Of a DNA stretch of 64,000 bases, positions 42,505-53,088 are shown one piece after another. How positions within the stretch are numbered: position 1 is the first letter of the stretch; the number at the start of each line of letters is the position of its first letter. The notes below the pieces were generated by a model. That model was not told the DNA's origin. It saw only the letters and a list, made by a program, of their open reading frames with translations, and searched no databases. The stretch is from Paenibacillus sp. CAA11. Its GTDB lineage: Bacteria; Bacillota; Bacilli; Paenibacillales; Paenibacillaceae. The position numbers and the translations under genes were made by a program. Location: positions 1,536,501 through 1,600,500 of the forward strand of contig NZ_CP028922.1 in NCBI RefSeq assembly GCF_003060825.1. Direction: 5' to 3'.

Positions 42505-43839
42505 ATGGAAGGGCACGAAGAATCTGTCACCAAGCATGAGCAGCTGCTGCAGCATATTGAGAGCTTGAAGATCGGGACCAAAATTTCCGTACGCAAGCTG
42601 GCCAAGAGCATGAATGTTAGTGAGGGAACAGCTTACCGTGCAGTTAAGGAAGCGGAGAATCTTGGCATCGTGATTACCAAGGAGAGAATCGGGACGGTAC
42701 GTGTCGAGAAGAAGCCCCGCACCATCTCTGACCAGCTGTCCTTTGGGGATGTAGTTGAGATTGTGGAAGGTCATGTGCTCGGAGGAAGTGAAGGCCAGCA
42801 TAAGACGCTTCATAAATATGTGATCGGTGCGATGAAGATTGATGCCATGGTCAGGTATATTGATGCAGGGAGCCTGCTCATCGTCGGCAACCGGGAGGAT
42901 ACGCACATCATGGCCTTGGAGCAGGGGGCGGGCGTGCTGATTACCGGGGGATTCGGAACCAGCCGAGAGGTCAAAATGCTGGCCGATCGCTTGGCCCTGC
43001 CCATCATTTCTTCCAGACATGACACATTCACTGTTGCTTCGATGATTAACCGAGCGATCTTCGATCGGCTGATTAAGAAGAAAATTATGCTGGTTGAGGA
43101 TATTGTGTCGGGCAAGCCTAAAGTCAACCAGCTCAAGGCAAGCAGCACTGTAGCCGACTTTGAAGAGCTGGCGCTGGCGACAGGCTACCAACGTTTTCCT
43201 GTGACCGATGAATGGAATCGGGTTATCGGTATTATAAGCCGTAAGGATGTTGAGGATATGGAGAGGGAGCAGCCGCTTGAGAAATGCTTGACCCGGAATC
43301 CGATAACGGCCGGACTTCAGACCTCTCTTGCCTCTGCCGCACAGATCATGATGTGGGAAGGCGTTGAATTCCTGCCCATCGTAGATCGCAACCGCAAGCT
43401 GGTGTCCTCCGTAACTCGCAAAGAGGTACTGCAGGCTATGAGAGATGCCCAGAATCAGCCGCAGCTTGGAGAGACATTTGACCATCTAATGTGGAACGGA
43501 TTCGCCGAGGAACGGGATGAGTCGGGCCGTTTGTTCTTCCATGGTCTGATTACGCCGCAAATGGCTACTTACATGGGCACGATTTCCGAAGGCGTATTGA
43601 TGGACCTCATGACACAGGCTGGCTTAACGGCGGCCAAGGATGTGAGCGGAAGCGGCTATATCGTGGACAATGTGACCACTTACTTTGTTCGGCCTGTACA
43701 GATTGAGAATCAAATTGTGATTTCGCCAGTGGTTCTGGAAGTTAGCCGCAGGACCTGCAAGCTGGAGATATCCATGACCCACCATGAAGGTCTGGTAGCG
43801 AAGGCTGTGATGACGCTCCAGTCGATTGAACACGGGTGA
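42505..43839 (+). CDS. ytoI: YtoI, winged-helix/DRTGG/CBS/thioesterase-fold protein
   Basis: The 444-residue protein has four parts: an N-terminal winged helix (VRKLAKSMNVSEGTAYRAVKEAE), a DRTGG domain (residues about 85-190), a CBS pair (about 192-308) and a C-terminal hot-dog fold domain (about 320-440). This is the layout of B. subtilis YtoI. CBS domains usually bind adenine nucleotides, so it may be a nucleotide-sensing regulator. GAGGAGG precedes the ATG. The position upstream of dnaE is conserved in Bacillales. Confidence 0.92.
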   Translation: MEGHEESVTKHEQLLQHIESLKIGTKISVRKLAKSMNVSEGTAYRAVKEAENLGIVITKERIGTVRVEKKPRTISDQLSFGDVVEIVEGHVLGGSEGQHKTLHKYVIGAMKIDAMVRYIDAGSLLIVGNREDTHIMALEQGAGVLITGGFGTSREVKMLADRLALPIISSRHDTFTVASMINRAIFDRLIKKKIMLVEDIVSGKPKVNQLKASSTVADFEELALATGYQRFPVTDEWNRVIGIISRKDVEDMEREQPLEKCLTRNPITAGLQTSLASAAQIMMWEGVEFLPIVDRNRKLVSSVTRKEVLQAMRDAQNQPQLGETFDHLMWNGFAEERDESGRLFFHGLITPQMATYMGTISEGVLMDLMTQAGLTAAKDVSGSGYIVDNVTTYFVRPVQIENQIVISPVVLEVSRRTCKLEISMTHHEGLVAKAVMTLQSIEHG

Positions 43840-43857
43840 GCCTTCCTTAAGGAAGGG

Positions 43858-44346
43858 CTATCCTGTCTTCTCCGGCCTCATGTCCAGCCAGATTTGCAGG
43901 ACCCCTTCACTGACCAGCATCGTTCTAATCTGGATGACATATTTCTTCTCGCGTACTTCGTACAGCTTACGGTCCAGCAGGGTCCGGGCCATCTTGCTAT
44001 CACTGTCGATTTCGAACATACTGCGTCCCCGCAGTACCGACAGCTCCTTTTGCAGCTTCTGGGTGACCTCCTTGACAGCAAGCTCGTTAAGCGGCGGATC
44101 CTGGTCTTCGATCCGGATTTTGATCTCTTTGATGACGGTTTGCCGCTTGTTGTATTTTTTCAGTGTCTTTAAGTCTTCTTCCGACTGAGCTAACCTGAGC
44201 TGCAAATCTCTATTCTCCGTCCAGAGATGATTATAACTTGCATGAAATAAGGAGTTATAGATGACGCTGCCGACAATCATGCCTACGGCGAATACTGCAG
44301 CAAGCTGCATAAATGGACGAAATCTCTCAAATGGAGGCACTCTCAT
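43858..44346 (-). CDS. ytrI: YtrI, sporulation membrane protein
   Basis: The 162-residue protein has one N-terminal membrane helix (LAAVFAVGMIVGSVIY), a coiled-coil segment (residues about 40-70) and a mixed C-terminal domain, as in YtrI. YtrI and YtrH are needed for efficient sporulation in B. subtilis. GGAGGAAGAGG precedes the ATG, 1 base after the ytrH stop, so the two are one operon on the strand opposite dnaE. Confidence 0.88.
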   Translation of the reverse strand: MRVPPFERFRPFMQLAAVFAVGMIVGSVIYNSLFHASYNHLWTENRDLQLRLAQSEEDLKTLKKYNKRQTVIKEIKIRIEDQDPPLNELAVKEVTQKLQKELSVLRGRSMFEIDSDSKMARTLLDRKLYEVREKKYVIQIRTMLVSEGVLQIWLDMRPEKTG

Positions 44347-44347
44347 C

Positions 44348-44677
44348 CTAGCCTCTTCCTCCTCCGCACACCCACTTTACAAGCTCGGACCCCATATGGG
44401 CACCTAAAAAGGCAAATAGCAAGTACAGGATTTGCTTGATAGCGGGAGACAGATTCCCGTCAAAGAAGTTGCTTTCAATCACCCTCATAGGATCAATGGT
44501 TCCGCCAATTGCTGCGGCAAGCGCCCATATTTTGATCCGGTCAGCAACGTCCAGCATGGTCTGGGTAGGGGGCTGAAGGGAGACTACTGCGCCTATGCCG
44601 CCAACTAACGCCCCACCAATGACGATGCCGAAGGCGATGAAAAAGTCTAAAATTGCCTTTGTAATAAATGGGCTCAT
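44348..44677 (-). CDS. ytrH: YtrH, sporulation membrane protein
   Basis: The 109-residue protein has three hydrophobic helices (FFIAFGIVIGGALVGGIGA, a middle IWALAAAIGG segment and ILYLLFAFLGAHMGSELVK), matching YtrH. It is expressed in the mother cell during sporulation in B. subtilis. AGGAGAGGAAG precedes the ATG. It is divergent from dnaE, as in other Bacillales. Confidence 0.9.
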   Translation of the reverse strand: MSPFITKAILDFFIAFGIVIGGALVGGIGAVVSLQPPTQTMLDVADRIKIWALAAAIGGTIDPMRVIESNFFDGNLSPAIKQILYLLFAFLGAHMGSELVKWVCGGGRG

Positions 44678-44884
44678 CTCTTTCTTCCTCTCCTTACGAA
44701 CTTCTCCGATTTACAATGGTTGCTAGAAGCTGCTTGTCCGGGCTCTTTCTACCATTCTATGGGCTTCCTAACGGGTTGTATGATAAAATATTTATAAGAA
44801 ATAAGTTCATTTATAAGCGATTGCTGCGGCGATGCTTATCTGAATATAAATCTTCAAGAATACAGGCCAGAATGGGGGAGAGAG

Positions 44885-47800
44885 ATGGATAACGGGTTCG
44901 TTCATTTGCATGTGCACAGCGAATACAGTTTGCTGGATGGAGCAGCCCGGTTGGAAGAGCTGGTAGAACAGGCGGCAAGCTTCGGCATGAAGTCGCTGGC
45001 GTTAACCGACCATGGGGTCATGTACGGGGCTGTTCCCTTTTATAAGCTGTGCAAGGCGAAGGGGATCAAGCCAATTATTGGGTGTGAGGCTTATTTTACA
45101 TCGGGCTCCCGTAAGGAAAGGGGGAGCAGGAAAGATCAGCCGATCTATCATCTGATTCTCCTTGCGAAGAACATGACAGGCTACCGGAACCTGATGAAGC
45201 TCTGCTCCATCGGACATCTGGAGGGCCATCACTATAAACCGAGAATAGACTGGGATGCTCTTACGCGGCATAAAGAGGGGATTATTGCCCTAAGTGCTTG
45301 TCTTGGCGGTGAAGTTCCCCAGCATTTGCTGCACGGGCGTCATGAGGAGGCCAAGCGGGCCGCACTCCGATATAAGGAGGCGTTCGGGGAGGACTTCTAT
45401 CTGGAATTGCAGGATCACGGATTACAAGAACAGCGTAAGGTGAATCCGCTGTTGATTCAGCTGGCCCAGGATATTGGGATACCGTTGGTGGCAACCAATG
45501 ATGTGCATTATTTAACGCGCAGGGATGCCGAGGTTCAGGATGTGCTGATCTGCATCGGCACCGGTAAGACCGTAGAAGATGAAGCCCGGCTTAAGATTCC
45601 GACAGACCAGCTGTATTTTAAGCAGGGGGAAGAAATGGAGCGGCTGTTTCCCCATGTACCGGAGGCGATTGCGAATACGGTAAGGATTGCGGAGAAATGC
45701 AGCTGGGAGCTGGAATTCGGACGGGCCATCCTACCGGCTTACGAGCCGATTCCGACGGGGCATACCGCAGCAACCTATTTGGCTGAACTGTGCCGGAGAG
45801 GACTTGAGGAGCGCTATCAGGCTACCGAACGCTGGGAGGATGCGGCAGCCAAGCAGGAGCTGGAGAAGAGGCTAGAATATGAACTTGGCGTGATTGACAG
45901 CATGGGCTTCTCCGATTATTTCCTGATCGTGTGGGATTTCATCGCTTATGCCCATCAGAAGGGGATTGCAACCGGGCCGGGGCGCGGATCGTCTGCCGGC
46001 AGCCTTGTTGCTTACGTCCTTCATATTACAGATGTGGATCCTATGAAATATAGGCTGTTGTTCGAGCGTTTCCTCAACCCGGAGCGGATTACCATGCCGG
46101 ATATTGATATTGACTTTAGTGATGAGCGGCGTGACGAGGTTATCAGCTATGTGGTTCAGAAATATGGAACCGAGCATGTGGCCCAGATTATCACTTTCGG
46201 CACCATGGCCGCTAGAGCGGCTGTCCGTGACGTCGGCAGAGCAATGAATGTTCCCTTTGCAGAGGTGGACAAGGTCGCCAAGCTGATTCCCGGGCATCTT
46301 GGCATCACGATTGACCGAGCATTAGAGCAGAGTCCTGATCTGAAGACGCTTTATAGCGGGAATCCGCGAGTCAAGGGGCTGCTGGACATGGCCCGCAAGG
46401 TGGAAGGGATGCCAAGACATGCCTCCACACATGCTGCGGGCGTCGTCATTTCGCGGAGCCCGCTAACCGATGAGGTACCGCTTCAGGAAGGCAGCGAGAA
46501 GACGGCGCTGACGCAATATACGATGGAGAACCTGGAATCCATAGGGCTGCTGAAGATGGATTTTCTCGGTCTTCGAACTTTATCTATTATCGAACGTTGT
46601 ATGCGCTGGATTCAGGAGCAGCGTGGAGCTGCTCCGAATTTCAAAACTGTGCCCGACAATGACCAGGCTACTTATGATCTTCTGTCACGTGGGGAAACCA
46701 CGGGCGTATTCCAGCTAGAATCTGCGGGTATGCGCCGGGTGCTGCGCGATCTGAAGCCATCGGAATTTGAAGATATCGTATCGGTTCTTGCGCTTTATCG
46801 ACCGGGTCCGATGGAATTTATTCCGAAGTATATTGCAGGCAAGCACGGGCAGATTGAGGTGGAATATCCTCATCCGGATCTGGAGCCCATCCTTGGGGAC
46901 ACATACGGGATTATTGTTTACCAAGAGCAAATCATGCAAATTGCTTCTAAGATGGCGGGATTCTCGCTGGGTGAAGCCGACTTGCTGCGCCGCGCAGTAT
47001 CCAAGAAGAAGCGGGAGGTTCTTGACGAGCAGCGGGGCCATTTTGTTAGCGGCAGCTTGGAGCAGGGGTACCGCGAAGAGGAGGCCAACGCCGTCTATGA
47101 TATGATCGTTCGCTTTGCAGACTACGGATTTCCCCGTGCCCACGCGGCAGCTTATGGCGTGCTGGCTTTTCAGACCGCCTATCTCAAGGCGCATTATCCT
47201 GTGCATTTTATGGCATCCATGCTGACAGCGGTGATGGGCAGCCATCGGAAGGTCGCCGAGTACATTGTTGAATGCCGGAGAATGAACATTCAAGTGCTGC
47301 CTCCTGATGTGAATGCCAGTGGTGTGCTGTTCACTCCTCATGCGGATGAAGGCGTGATTCGCTTTGGGCTTGCGGCGATCAAAAACGTAGGAACACAGGC
47401 GATGGAGAGCATTTTGAAGGAACGAAAGGATAAACCGTTTGAGAGCCTGCTTGATTTCTGCCGCCGGGTCGACTTGCGGGTCTGCAACAAGCGGGTGATT
47501 GAGTCGCTGATTGAAGGCGGCGCTTTCGACCAGCTGCCCGGGCACCGGGCACAGCTGCTTGCGATGCTGGATGAGACGGTGGAGGCGGCGCTAAAATGGC
47601 GCAAAGAACGAGAGGATCTGCAGATCCAGCTGTTCGATTTCGTAGAGACGCCTAACTGGGATATTGAATACCCGGAGGTTCCGCGGTTTACAGCATCTCA
47701 GCAGCTGGAATATGAGCGCGAGCTGCTAGGGCTGTATCTTTCCGGACATCCGCTGGATGATTACGATGAGCTGCTGGATGGCGAGGGGATCGACCGGCTA

Positions 47801-48442
47801 ATGGAGCTGGCCGAAGCTCCCGATGAGAGCAAGACCGTTGTCGCGGGAATGGTTGTGTCCGTGAAGGCGATTACGACCAAGCAAGGAAAGGCGATGGCCT
47901 TCATGGAGCTTGAAGATCAGATTGAGCGAAGCGAGGTCGTACTGTTCCCGGAAGTATGGAATGCCAGCCGAAACATGGTCGAGAAGGGTGCGCTTATTGC
48001 GCTCCGGGGCACGGTTCAACAGCAGGATGAAGGCTTTAAGTTGCTTGCCGACGAGGTCAAGCCGTTAAGCGCGGCTGCGCTGCAGCAGCTGGTCCAGAGT
48101 GCGCGCAATTCTCGCCATCGTGGGAGCCGTCCTGCGGCTTCCTCACGGCCAGCCTCCTCCACGCGAGTGCAGCAGACCTCACCATCCTCCGCAGCTTCTG
48201 GTAAAAAGGCCGCCGAACAGCGGGTCTTTATCAAGATTACCAAGGAGGCGGAGAACGCCAGGCTGCTTGAGACGCTCAAACAGCTGCTGGAACAGCATCC
48301 TGGCCCGATCTCTACGGTCCTGTTCTATGAAAGTACAGGCAAGCTGCTGGCGTTAAGTGAGAAGTATAAGATCAAGCCTTCCCAGGCTTTATTGCGCCAG
48401 ATGGAGGACATGCTTGGTCCAGCTACGGTCCGAGTCAAATAG
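44885..48442 (+). CDS. dnaE: DNA polymerase III subunit alpha DnaE
   Basis: DnaE is a replicative polymerase; in Firmicutes it extends RNA primers before PolC takes over. The 1185-residue protein has an N-terminal PHP domain (HVHSEYSLLDGA, LTDHGVMYGAV), the polymerase palm with GPGRGSSAGSL and the catalytic aspartates in PDIDIDF (405-411), the finger and helix-hairpin-helix region, and a C-terminal OB-fold (VVAGMVVSVKAITTKQGKAMAF). Residues about 1070-1110 form a Ser/Arg/Ala-rich low-complexity linker before a last small domain. GGGGGAGAG precedes the ATG. Confidence 0.97.
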   Translation: MDNGFVHLHVHSEYSLLDGAARLEELVEQAASFGMKSLALTDHGVMYGAVPFYKLCKAKGIKPIIGCEAYFTSGSRKERGSRKDQPIYHLILLAKNMTGYRNLMKLCSIGHLEGHHYKPRIDWDALTRHKEGIIALSACLGGEVPQHLLHGRHEEAKRAALRYKEAFGEDFYLELQDHGLQEQRKVNPLLIQLAQDIGIPLVATNDVHYLTRRDAEVQDVLICIGTGKTVEDEARLKIPTDQLYFKQGEEMERLFPHVPEAIANTVRIAEKCSWELEFGRAILPAYEPIPTGHTAATYLAELCRRGLEERYQATERWEDAAAKQELEKRLEYELGVIDSMGFSDYFLIVWDFIAYAHQKGIATGPGRGSSAGSLVAYVLHITDVDPMKYRLLFERFLNPERITMPDIDIDFSDERRDEVISYVVQKYGTEHVAQIITFGTMAARAAVRDVGRAMNVPFAEVDKVAKLIPGHLGITIDRALEQSPDLKTLYSGNPRVKGLLDMARKVEGMPRHASTHAAGVVISRSPLTDEVPLQEGSEKTALTQYTMENLESIGLLKMDFLGLRTLSIIERCMRWIQEQRGAAPNFKTVPDNDQATYDLLSRGETTGVFQLESAGMRRVLRDLKPSEFEDIVSVLALYRPGPMEFIPKYIAGKHGQIEVEYPHPDLEPILGDTYGIIVYQEQIMQIASKMAGFSLGEADLLRRAVSKKKREVLDEQRGHFVSGSLEQGYREEEANAVYDMIVRFADYGFPRAHAAAYGVLAFQTAYLKAHYPVHFMASMLTAVMGSHRKVAEYIVECRRMNIQVLPPDVNASGVLFTPHADEGVIRFGLAAIKNVGTQAMESILKERKDKPFESLLDFCRRVDLRVCNKRVIESLIEGGAFDQLPGHRAQLLAMLDETVEAALKWRKEREDLQIQLFDFVETPNWDIEYPEVPRFTASQQLEYERELLGLYLSGHPLDDYDELLDGEGIDRLMELAEAPDESKTVVAGMVVSVKAITTKQGKAMAFMELEDQIERSEVVLFPEVWNASRNMVEKGALIALRGTVQQQDEGFKLLADEVKPLSAAALQQLVQSARNSRHRGSRPAASSRPASSTRVQQTSPSSAASGKKAAEQRVFIKITKEAENARLLETLKQLLEQHPGPISTVLFYESTGKLLALSEKYKIKPSQALLRQMEDMLGPATVRVK

Positions 48443-48460
48443 TGTTATGATTGGAATTGG

Positions 48461-48508
48461 AATAGCGCAAATTTTCAGAAGTCACCTTCTGGAATTTGCG
48501 CTATTTTT
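48461..48508 (+). terminator. Strong terminator after dnaE
   Basis: A 20-bp stem with one bulged T and one G-T pair (48461-48481 with 48486-48505), loop TCAC, is followed by a T tract 18 bases after the dnaE stop. Confidence 0.92.
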
Positions 48509-48654
48509 GTATCTATTTACGAAAGTATGCAGCACTTTTTACGAACTTTTTGGATCAGGGACGCATACATTTAGAAACACGCTGCGGAGTTGCTTGCTTA
48601 AAGGGCACCGTTAGAGCAAGCGGCGATTATTGTGAAGAACACGGAGGGGAATCC

Positions 48655-49149
48655 ATGTCCATAGAACTGGCAGAAAGCATGCTGCTTCATAGAGGAGTTA
48701 GTCTTGATGAAATTGCAAAAATCGTGTACTCGCTGCAAATTTACTACTATCCAAGCCTTACGATGGAAGAATGTTTGGCCAGCGTACAATCTGTATTGCA
48801 AAAACGTGAAGTTCAGTATACGCTTTACACGGGGATAGCTCTGGACGAACTAGCTGAGAAGGGATTGCTGCCGCGACCCCTTCAGGATTTGCTTGCGGCA
48901 GATGAGCCGCTATATGGTGTCGATGAGACGCTGGCGCTTGGCATTACCAGTGTTTACGGCATGATTGGGCTGACCGGATTCGGCCATCTCGACAAAGTGA
49001 AACCCGGAATTATCGGGGTTCTCAATGATAAGAAGGACAGCATTCATGTTTTTTTGGACGACCTTGTGGCCGGGCTGGCGGCAGCCGCTTCTGCACGGAT
49101 TGCGCATCAGTGCAGAAGCGGCCAGTCAAGATTCGTAAAGGGTGATTAA
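48655..49149 (+). CDS. PgpA/YutG-like phosphatidylglycerophosphatase A
   Basis: The 164-residue protein matches the YutG/PgpA family that dephosphorylates phosphatidylglycerol phosphate: LLHRGVSLDEIAKIVYSLQ, LTMEECLASVQSVLQKREVQ, DEPLYGVDETLALGI, GMIGLTGFGHLDKVKPGI and HVFLDDLVAGLAAAASARI. The ATG at 48655 follows CGGAGGGG; longer in-frame forms upstream would run into the dnaE terminator. B. subtilis has ytsJ in the equivalent place, so the local order differs. Confidence 0.85.
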   Translation: MSIELAESMLLHRGVSLDEIAKIVYSLQIYYYPSLTMEECLASVQSVLQKREVQYTLYTGIALDELAEKGLLPRPLQDLLAADEPLYGVDETLALGITSVYGMIGLTGFGHLDKVKPGIIGVLNDKKDSIHVFLDDLVAGLAAAASARIAHQCRSGQSRFVKGD

Positions 49150-49286
49150 ATACCGTATACAGCGAGAGAGACAGCCTACAATTCAGGTCAGACAGCCGAG
49201 GCCTCTGTTGCGGTAAAATTGAACATTATGTTATCATTACTCTATTATACGGGCTGAAAACAGTATTTAGGGGGCTTGGAAGAGGC

Positions 49287-49475
49287 ATGTGGACGGTTAT
49301 TTACATTGCTCCTACCGCCAAAATGGCGGAAATGATTAAAACAAAGTTAGCGGCTGAAGGCTTTCTTGTCCAAACCCGTCCCGTTAATTTATCAAAACAG
49401 CAGTTCGAAATTTCAGTTCCTTCAGGAGAGCTTGAGGAAGTTCAGGAAGTGCTTAATTCCATTCTTCATCCTTAA
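49287..49475 (+). CDS. Small DUF2007-like protein upstream of accD
   Basis: The 62-residue protein has a ferredoxin-like beta-alpha-beta pattern: VIYIAPTAKMAEMIKTKLAAEGFLVQTRPV, then FEISVPSGELEEVQEVL. It resembles DUF2007-type small putative signalling proteins. Related Paenibacillaceae proteins are, from memory, sometimes labelled glutamate decarboxylase, which the length and sequence do not support. GGGGGCTTGGAAGAGGC precedes the ATG. It lies 59 bases before accD. Confidence 0.7.
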   Translation: MWTVIYIAPTAKMAEMIKTKLAAEGFLVQTRPVNLSKQQFEISVPSGELEEVQEVLNSILHP

Positions 49476-49534
49476 GTGATTATTGATGGACTGCAAAGCG
49501 CGGCCAATACTTTAACGGCTGGAGAGGTGTAGTT

Positions 49535-50431
49535 GTGTTTAAAGACTTGTTCCAGAAAAAAAGAAAATATGCGACCATTCCTTCGGAACGCTTAGGCCAA
49601 GGCTCCGCTCCGGAACAGGGGGATCGGCCGAAGCGGGAAATTCCCGAGGGACTGATGAATAAATGCGGCAAATGCGGCAGTATTCAGTACAGCAAAGAAT
49701 TAGAGAAGAACTTTAAAGTCTGCTCCGCATGCGGTTATCATATGCGTCTAAACGCCATGGAGCGTGTCCGCTATACTATGGATGAGGGCAGCTTTGTTGA
49801 ATATGACAAAGATCTGGTATCCGTAGATCCACTGGGATTTCCGGGCTACGCAACCAAACTAGAGCAGCAGGCTCTGAAATCCGGTCTGCGTGAAGCAGTG
49901 GTTACCGGAGAAGGAACCATTGGAGGCTATCCGGCAGTTGTTGCTGTGATGAGCTTTGACTTTTTTAGTGGAAGCATGGGGTCCGCAGTTGGAGAGAAGA
50001 TCACCAGGGCAATTGAAGCAGCTACCGATAAACGCCTTCCCCTTATCATATTCTCGACATCTGGCGGGGCAAGGATGCAGGAGAGTATCCTGAGCCTGAT
50101 GCAGATGGCGAAGACGAGCGCGGCTCTGTCACGCTTTGCCGAACAGGGCGGCCTGTATATTTCGGTGATTACGGATCCGACGACCGGAGGCGTATCCGCC
50201 AGCTTTGCTATGCTCGGGGATATTATCATTGCCGAGCCTGGCGCCGTATTTGGATTTGCCGGGCGCATCGTGATCGAACAGACTATACGTCAGAAGCTGC
50301 CGGACGATTTCCAGACAGCGGAATTCAACCTGCAGCACGGGCAGCTGGATTTAGTCGTTCACCGTAAGGAAATGAAGAATACGCTTGCCAAATTGCTGGA
50401 CATGCACGGCGGGAAAGAAGGAGGAGTTTAG
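49535..50431 (+). CDS. accD: AccD, acetyl-CoA carboxylase carboxyltransferase beta subunit
   Basis: AccD and AccA form the carboxyltransferase that makes malonyl-CoA, the first step of fatty acid synthesis. The 298-residue protein has the N-terminal zinc ribbon (CGKCGS ... CSACGY) and a crotonase-like core with [23 protein letters not shown] and [21 protein letters not shown] start with GGAGAGGTG before it. The stop is followed at once by accA. Confidence 0.97.
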   Translation: MFKDLFQKKRKYATIPSERLGQGSAPEQGDRPKREIPEGLMNKCGKCGSIQYSKELEKNFKVCSACGYHMRLNAMERVRYTMDEGSFVEYDKDLVSVDPLGFPGYATKLEQQALKSGLREAVVTGEGTIGGYPAVVAVMSFDFFSGSMGSAVGEKITRAIEAATDKRLPLIIFSTSGGARMQESILSLMQMAKTSAALSRFAEQGGLYISVITDPTTGGVSASFAMLGDIIIAEPGAVFGFAGRIVIEQTIRQKLPDDFQTAEFNLQHGQLDLVVHRKEMKNTLAKLLDMHGGKEGGV

Positions 50432-51439
50432 GTGGCGGGAGAAATGCCTTTTGAAACACCTCTGGTGGAAATGCGAAAAAAAATTCAGGAGCTGGAACAG
50501 TTCGGAGCTGAGAAGGGAATTGACTTCAGCGAAGAGATTGCTCGTCTGGAGGAGCGTTACCGCCAGTTGGAGGAGGAGGTCTACAGTGCTATATCCCCTT
50601 CTCAAAAGATGCATCTGGCCCGGCATCATCAGCGCCCGACATCGCTGGACTTGATTCAGCTTATTTTTACGGATTTCATGGAACTGCATGGCGATAGGCT
50701 GTTTGGTGACGATCTTGCGATCGTCGGCGGCTTGGCCAAGCTAAATGGGCAGCCGGTTACCGTAGTGGGTCAGCAAAGAGGTAAGGATACGAAGGACAAC
50801 ATTGCCAGATTCTTTGGCAGTCCGCATCCTGAAGGCTTCCGTAAGGCGCTGCGCCTGATGAAGCAGGCTGAGAAATTCGGCCGTCCCGTCGTAACTTTTA
50901 TTGATACGAAGGGAGCCTATCCGGGTACAACAGCAGAGGAGAGAGGGCAATCGGAGGCTATCGCACGCAATTTGCTTGAGATGGCAGCTCTCCGGGTTCC
51001 CATCATATGTGTGGTCATCGGCGAAGGAGGAAGCGGCGGTGCTCTTGCGCTGGGCGTTGGCAATCGTGTGTTGATGCTGGAGAATGCGATCTACTCAGCG
51101 ATTTCGCCGAATGGAGCAGCCTCTATTCTCTGGAAGGATGCCTCTAAGGCCGATCAGGCGGCAGAAGCTATGAGGATTACAGCGCAGGATCTGCTTGAGA
51201 TGGAAGTGATTGAGGAGATTGTGCCCGAGCCTCGCGGCGGTGCTCATCAGAATTATGAAGAGACCGCTCTGGCCATTAAGCAAGCGATCGAGAAGCATTT
51301 AGCCGAGCTGCTTGCTTTAAATGAGGACGAGCTTCGCGTGGATCGTTATCAGAAATTCCGGAAAATTGGCGAATTTGCTGAACATAAGGAGATAACAGAT
51401 AGCGTTTCGGACGAAGAGCCAGAGGTTGTCCCGGAATAA
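50432..51439 (+). CDS. accA: AccA, acetyl-CoA carboxylase carboxyltransferase alpha subunit
   Basis: The 335-residue protein has the AccA N-terminal helices ([18 protein letters not shown]), the [18 protein letters not shown] segment, [24 protein letters not shown] and the [15 protein letters not shown] oxyanion loop. GTG start directly after accD, with GGAGGAG before it. In Bacillus pfkA follows accA, but here the next gene is pyk 121 bases later. Confidence 0.97.
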   Translation: MAGEMPFETPLVEMRKKIQELEQFGAEKGIDFSEEIARLEERYRQLEEEVYSAISPSQKMHLARHHQRPTSLDLIQLIFTDFMELHGDRLFGDDLAIVGGLAKLNGQPVTVVGQQRGKDTKDNIARFFGSPHPEGFRKALRLMKQAEKFGRPVVTFIDTKGAYPGTTAEERGQSEAIARNLLEMAALRVPIICVVIGEGGSGGALALGVGNRVLMLENAIYSAISPNGAASILWKDASKADQAAEAMRITAQDLLEMEVIEEIVPEPRGGAHQNYEETALAIKQAIEKHLAELLALNEDELRVDRYQKFRKIGEFAEHKEITDSVSDEEPEVVPE

Positions 51440-51560
51440 TTCTTGGGTAACCGTGACAAAGTTCCTATACAAATGGAGCATTATGTAGTAAATTTAATAG
51501 TTGGAAAATGTGTTGGAATATGTTGATAAAGAGAGAACTTAAAAAACGGAGGAAACCCAA

Positions 51561-52982
51561 ATGCGCAAAACAAAAATCGTATGTACTATCGGTCCTTCCA
51601 GCGAGTCGTTAGAAAACACGAAGAAGCTGATTCTGGCAGGAATGAATGTTGCTCGTCTGAACTTCTCCCATGGAGATTTTGAAGAACACGGTAATCGAAT
51701 CAAGACGATTCGTGCGGCGAGCCAGGAGTTGGGAAAAACGGTTGCCATACTGTTGGACACCAAGGGTCCAGAAATTCGTACAGGCAAATTGAAAGAAGAG
51801 CCAATCGAACTCGTACAAGATGAGTTCATTACGCTGACTACTGAAGAAATTCTTGGCGACAAAGACCGGATCTCTGTTACATATGAAGATCTGCCTGGCG
51901 ACGTAGAAGTAGGCTCTACAATTCTTATCGATGACGGCCTGATTGGTTTGACTGTTGTTGACATTCAAGGCAAAGACATTAAATGCCGCATTGTTAACGG
52001 CGGAACAATCAAGAGCAAGAAGGGCGTTAACGTTCCAGGCGTAAACATCTCCCTGCCAGGGATTACTGAGAAAGACGCTAACGACATTGTGTTCGGAATC
52101 GAGCAAGGCATCGATTTTATTGCGGCTTCCTTCGTTCGTAAGGCCAGCGACGTGTTGGAAATTCGTGAGCTGCTTGAGAAACACAACGCGACTCATATCC
52201 AAATTATCTCTAAGATTGAGAACCAACAGGGTGTAGACAACCTGGATGAAATCCTTGAAGCGTCTGACGGTTTGATGGTAGCTCGTGGTGATCTCGGTGT
52301 GGAAATTCCTGCTGAAGAAGTGCCGCTCGTTCAAAAGAAAATGATCGAGAAATGTAATCGTGTGGGCAAGCCGGTTATCACGGCTACTCAAATGCTGGAT
52401 TCCATGCAGCGCAACCCAAGACCGACTCGCGCGGAAGCAAGTGACGTAGCGAATGCGATCTTTGACGGTACGGATGCAATCATGCTCTCCGGTGAAACAG
52501 CTGCTGGTAAATATCCGGTAGAATCCGTATTGACGATGTCCCGTATTGCCGAAAAAGCTGAGTCTGCCCTGAAATATCGTGAAATCTTCGAGAAACAGAG
52601 CCATGCTCAACAAACAACGGTTACAGAGGCAATCAGTCAGGCAGTAGCAAGCTCCGCTATGGATCTGAATGCAAAAGCGATTCTGACTTCCACGGAATCC
52701 GGACATACCGCTCGGATGATTTCCAAGTATCGCCCGCAAGCTCCAATCGTTGCAGTAACTACAGAAGACAAAACCATGCGCCGTCTGGCGTTGGCATGGG
52801 GTGTAACTCCTGTTAAGGGGCAAGTTGCTTCTACAACGGACGAATTGTTTGATAATGCGATGAACGGTGGTCTGGAATCCGGCCTTGTCAAAGAAGGAGA
52901 TCTTGTTGTTATTACAGCAGGAATTCCGCTTGGACGTTCCGGTTCAACCAACCTGATCAAAGTGAGCCAAGTCCAAAAGTAA
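51561..52982 (+). CDS. pyk: Pyruvate kinase, form without the extra C-terminal domain
   Basis: Pyruvate kinase makes pyruvate and ATP from phosphoenolpyruvate and ADP. The 473-residue protein has [16 protein letters not shown], the active-site NFSHG and [12 protein letters not shown], the [12 protein letters not shown]g segment and [15 protein letters not shown]. It ends at [14 protein letters not shown], where the allosteric C-domain stops. Many Bacillus enzymes carry about 110 further residues, which are absent here. AAACGGAGGAAA precedes the ATG, and a terminator follows. Confidence 0.97.
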   Translation: MRKTKIVCTIGPSSESLENTKKLILAGMNVARLNFSHGDFEEHGNRIKTIRAASQELGKTVAILLDTKGPEIRTGKLKEEPIELVQDEFITLTTEEILGDKDRISVTYEDLPGDVEVGSTILIDDGLIGLTVVDIQGKDIKCRIVNGGTIKSKKGVNVPGVNISLPGITEKDANDIVFGIEQGIDFIAASFVRKASDVLEIRELLEKHNATHIQIISKIENQQGVDNLDEILEASDGLMVARGDLGVEIPAEEVPLVQKKMIEKCNRVGKPVITATQMLDSMQRNPRPTRAEASDVANAIFDGTDAIMLSGETAAGKYPVESVLTMSRIAEKAESALKYREIFEKQSHAQQTTVTEAISQAVASSAMDLNAKAILTSTESGHTARMISKYRPQAPIVAVTTEDKTMRRLALAWGVTPVKGQVASTTDELFDNAMNGGLESGLVKEGDLVVITAGIPLGRSGSTNLIKVSQVQK

Positions 52983-53010
52983 GAGGATATTTATAAATAT
53001 GAAGTTTAGT

Positions 53011-53049
53011 AAAAGCAATGGCTGCCCTTATAGGCACCATTGCTTTTTT
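53011..53049 (+). terminator. Terminator after pyk
   Basis: AGCAATGG (53014-53021) pairs with CCATTGCT (53037-53044), with GCC/GGC inside, and is followed by a T run, 31 bases after the pyk stop. Confidence 0.88.
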
Positions 53050-53088
53050 GACTAGTATAGTAAGACTATGGAGTAGGGAGGCAAAACG

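Noticed and set aside
45872..47545. Several long minus-strand frames inside dnaE
   Set aside because: They are shadows of a highly conserved 1185-codon gene.
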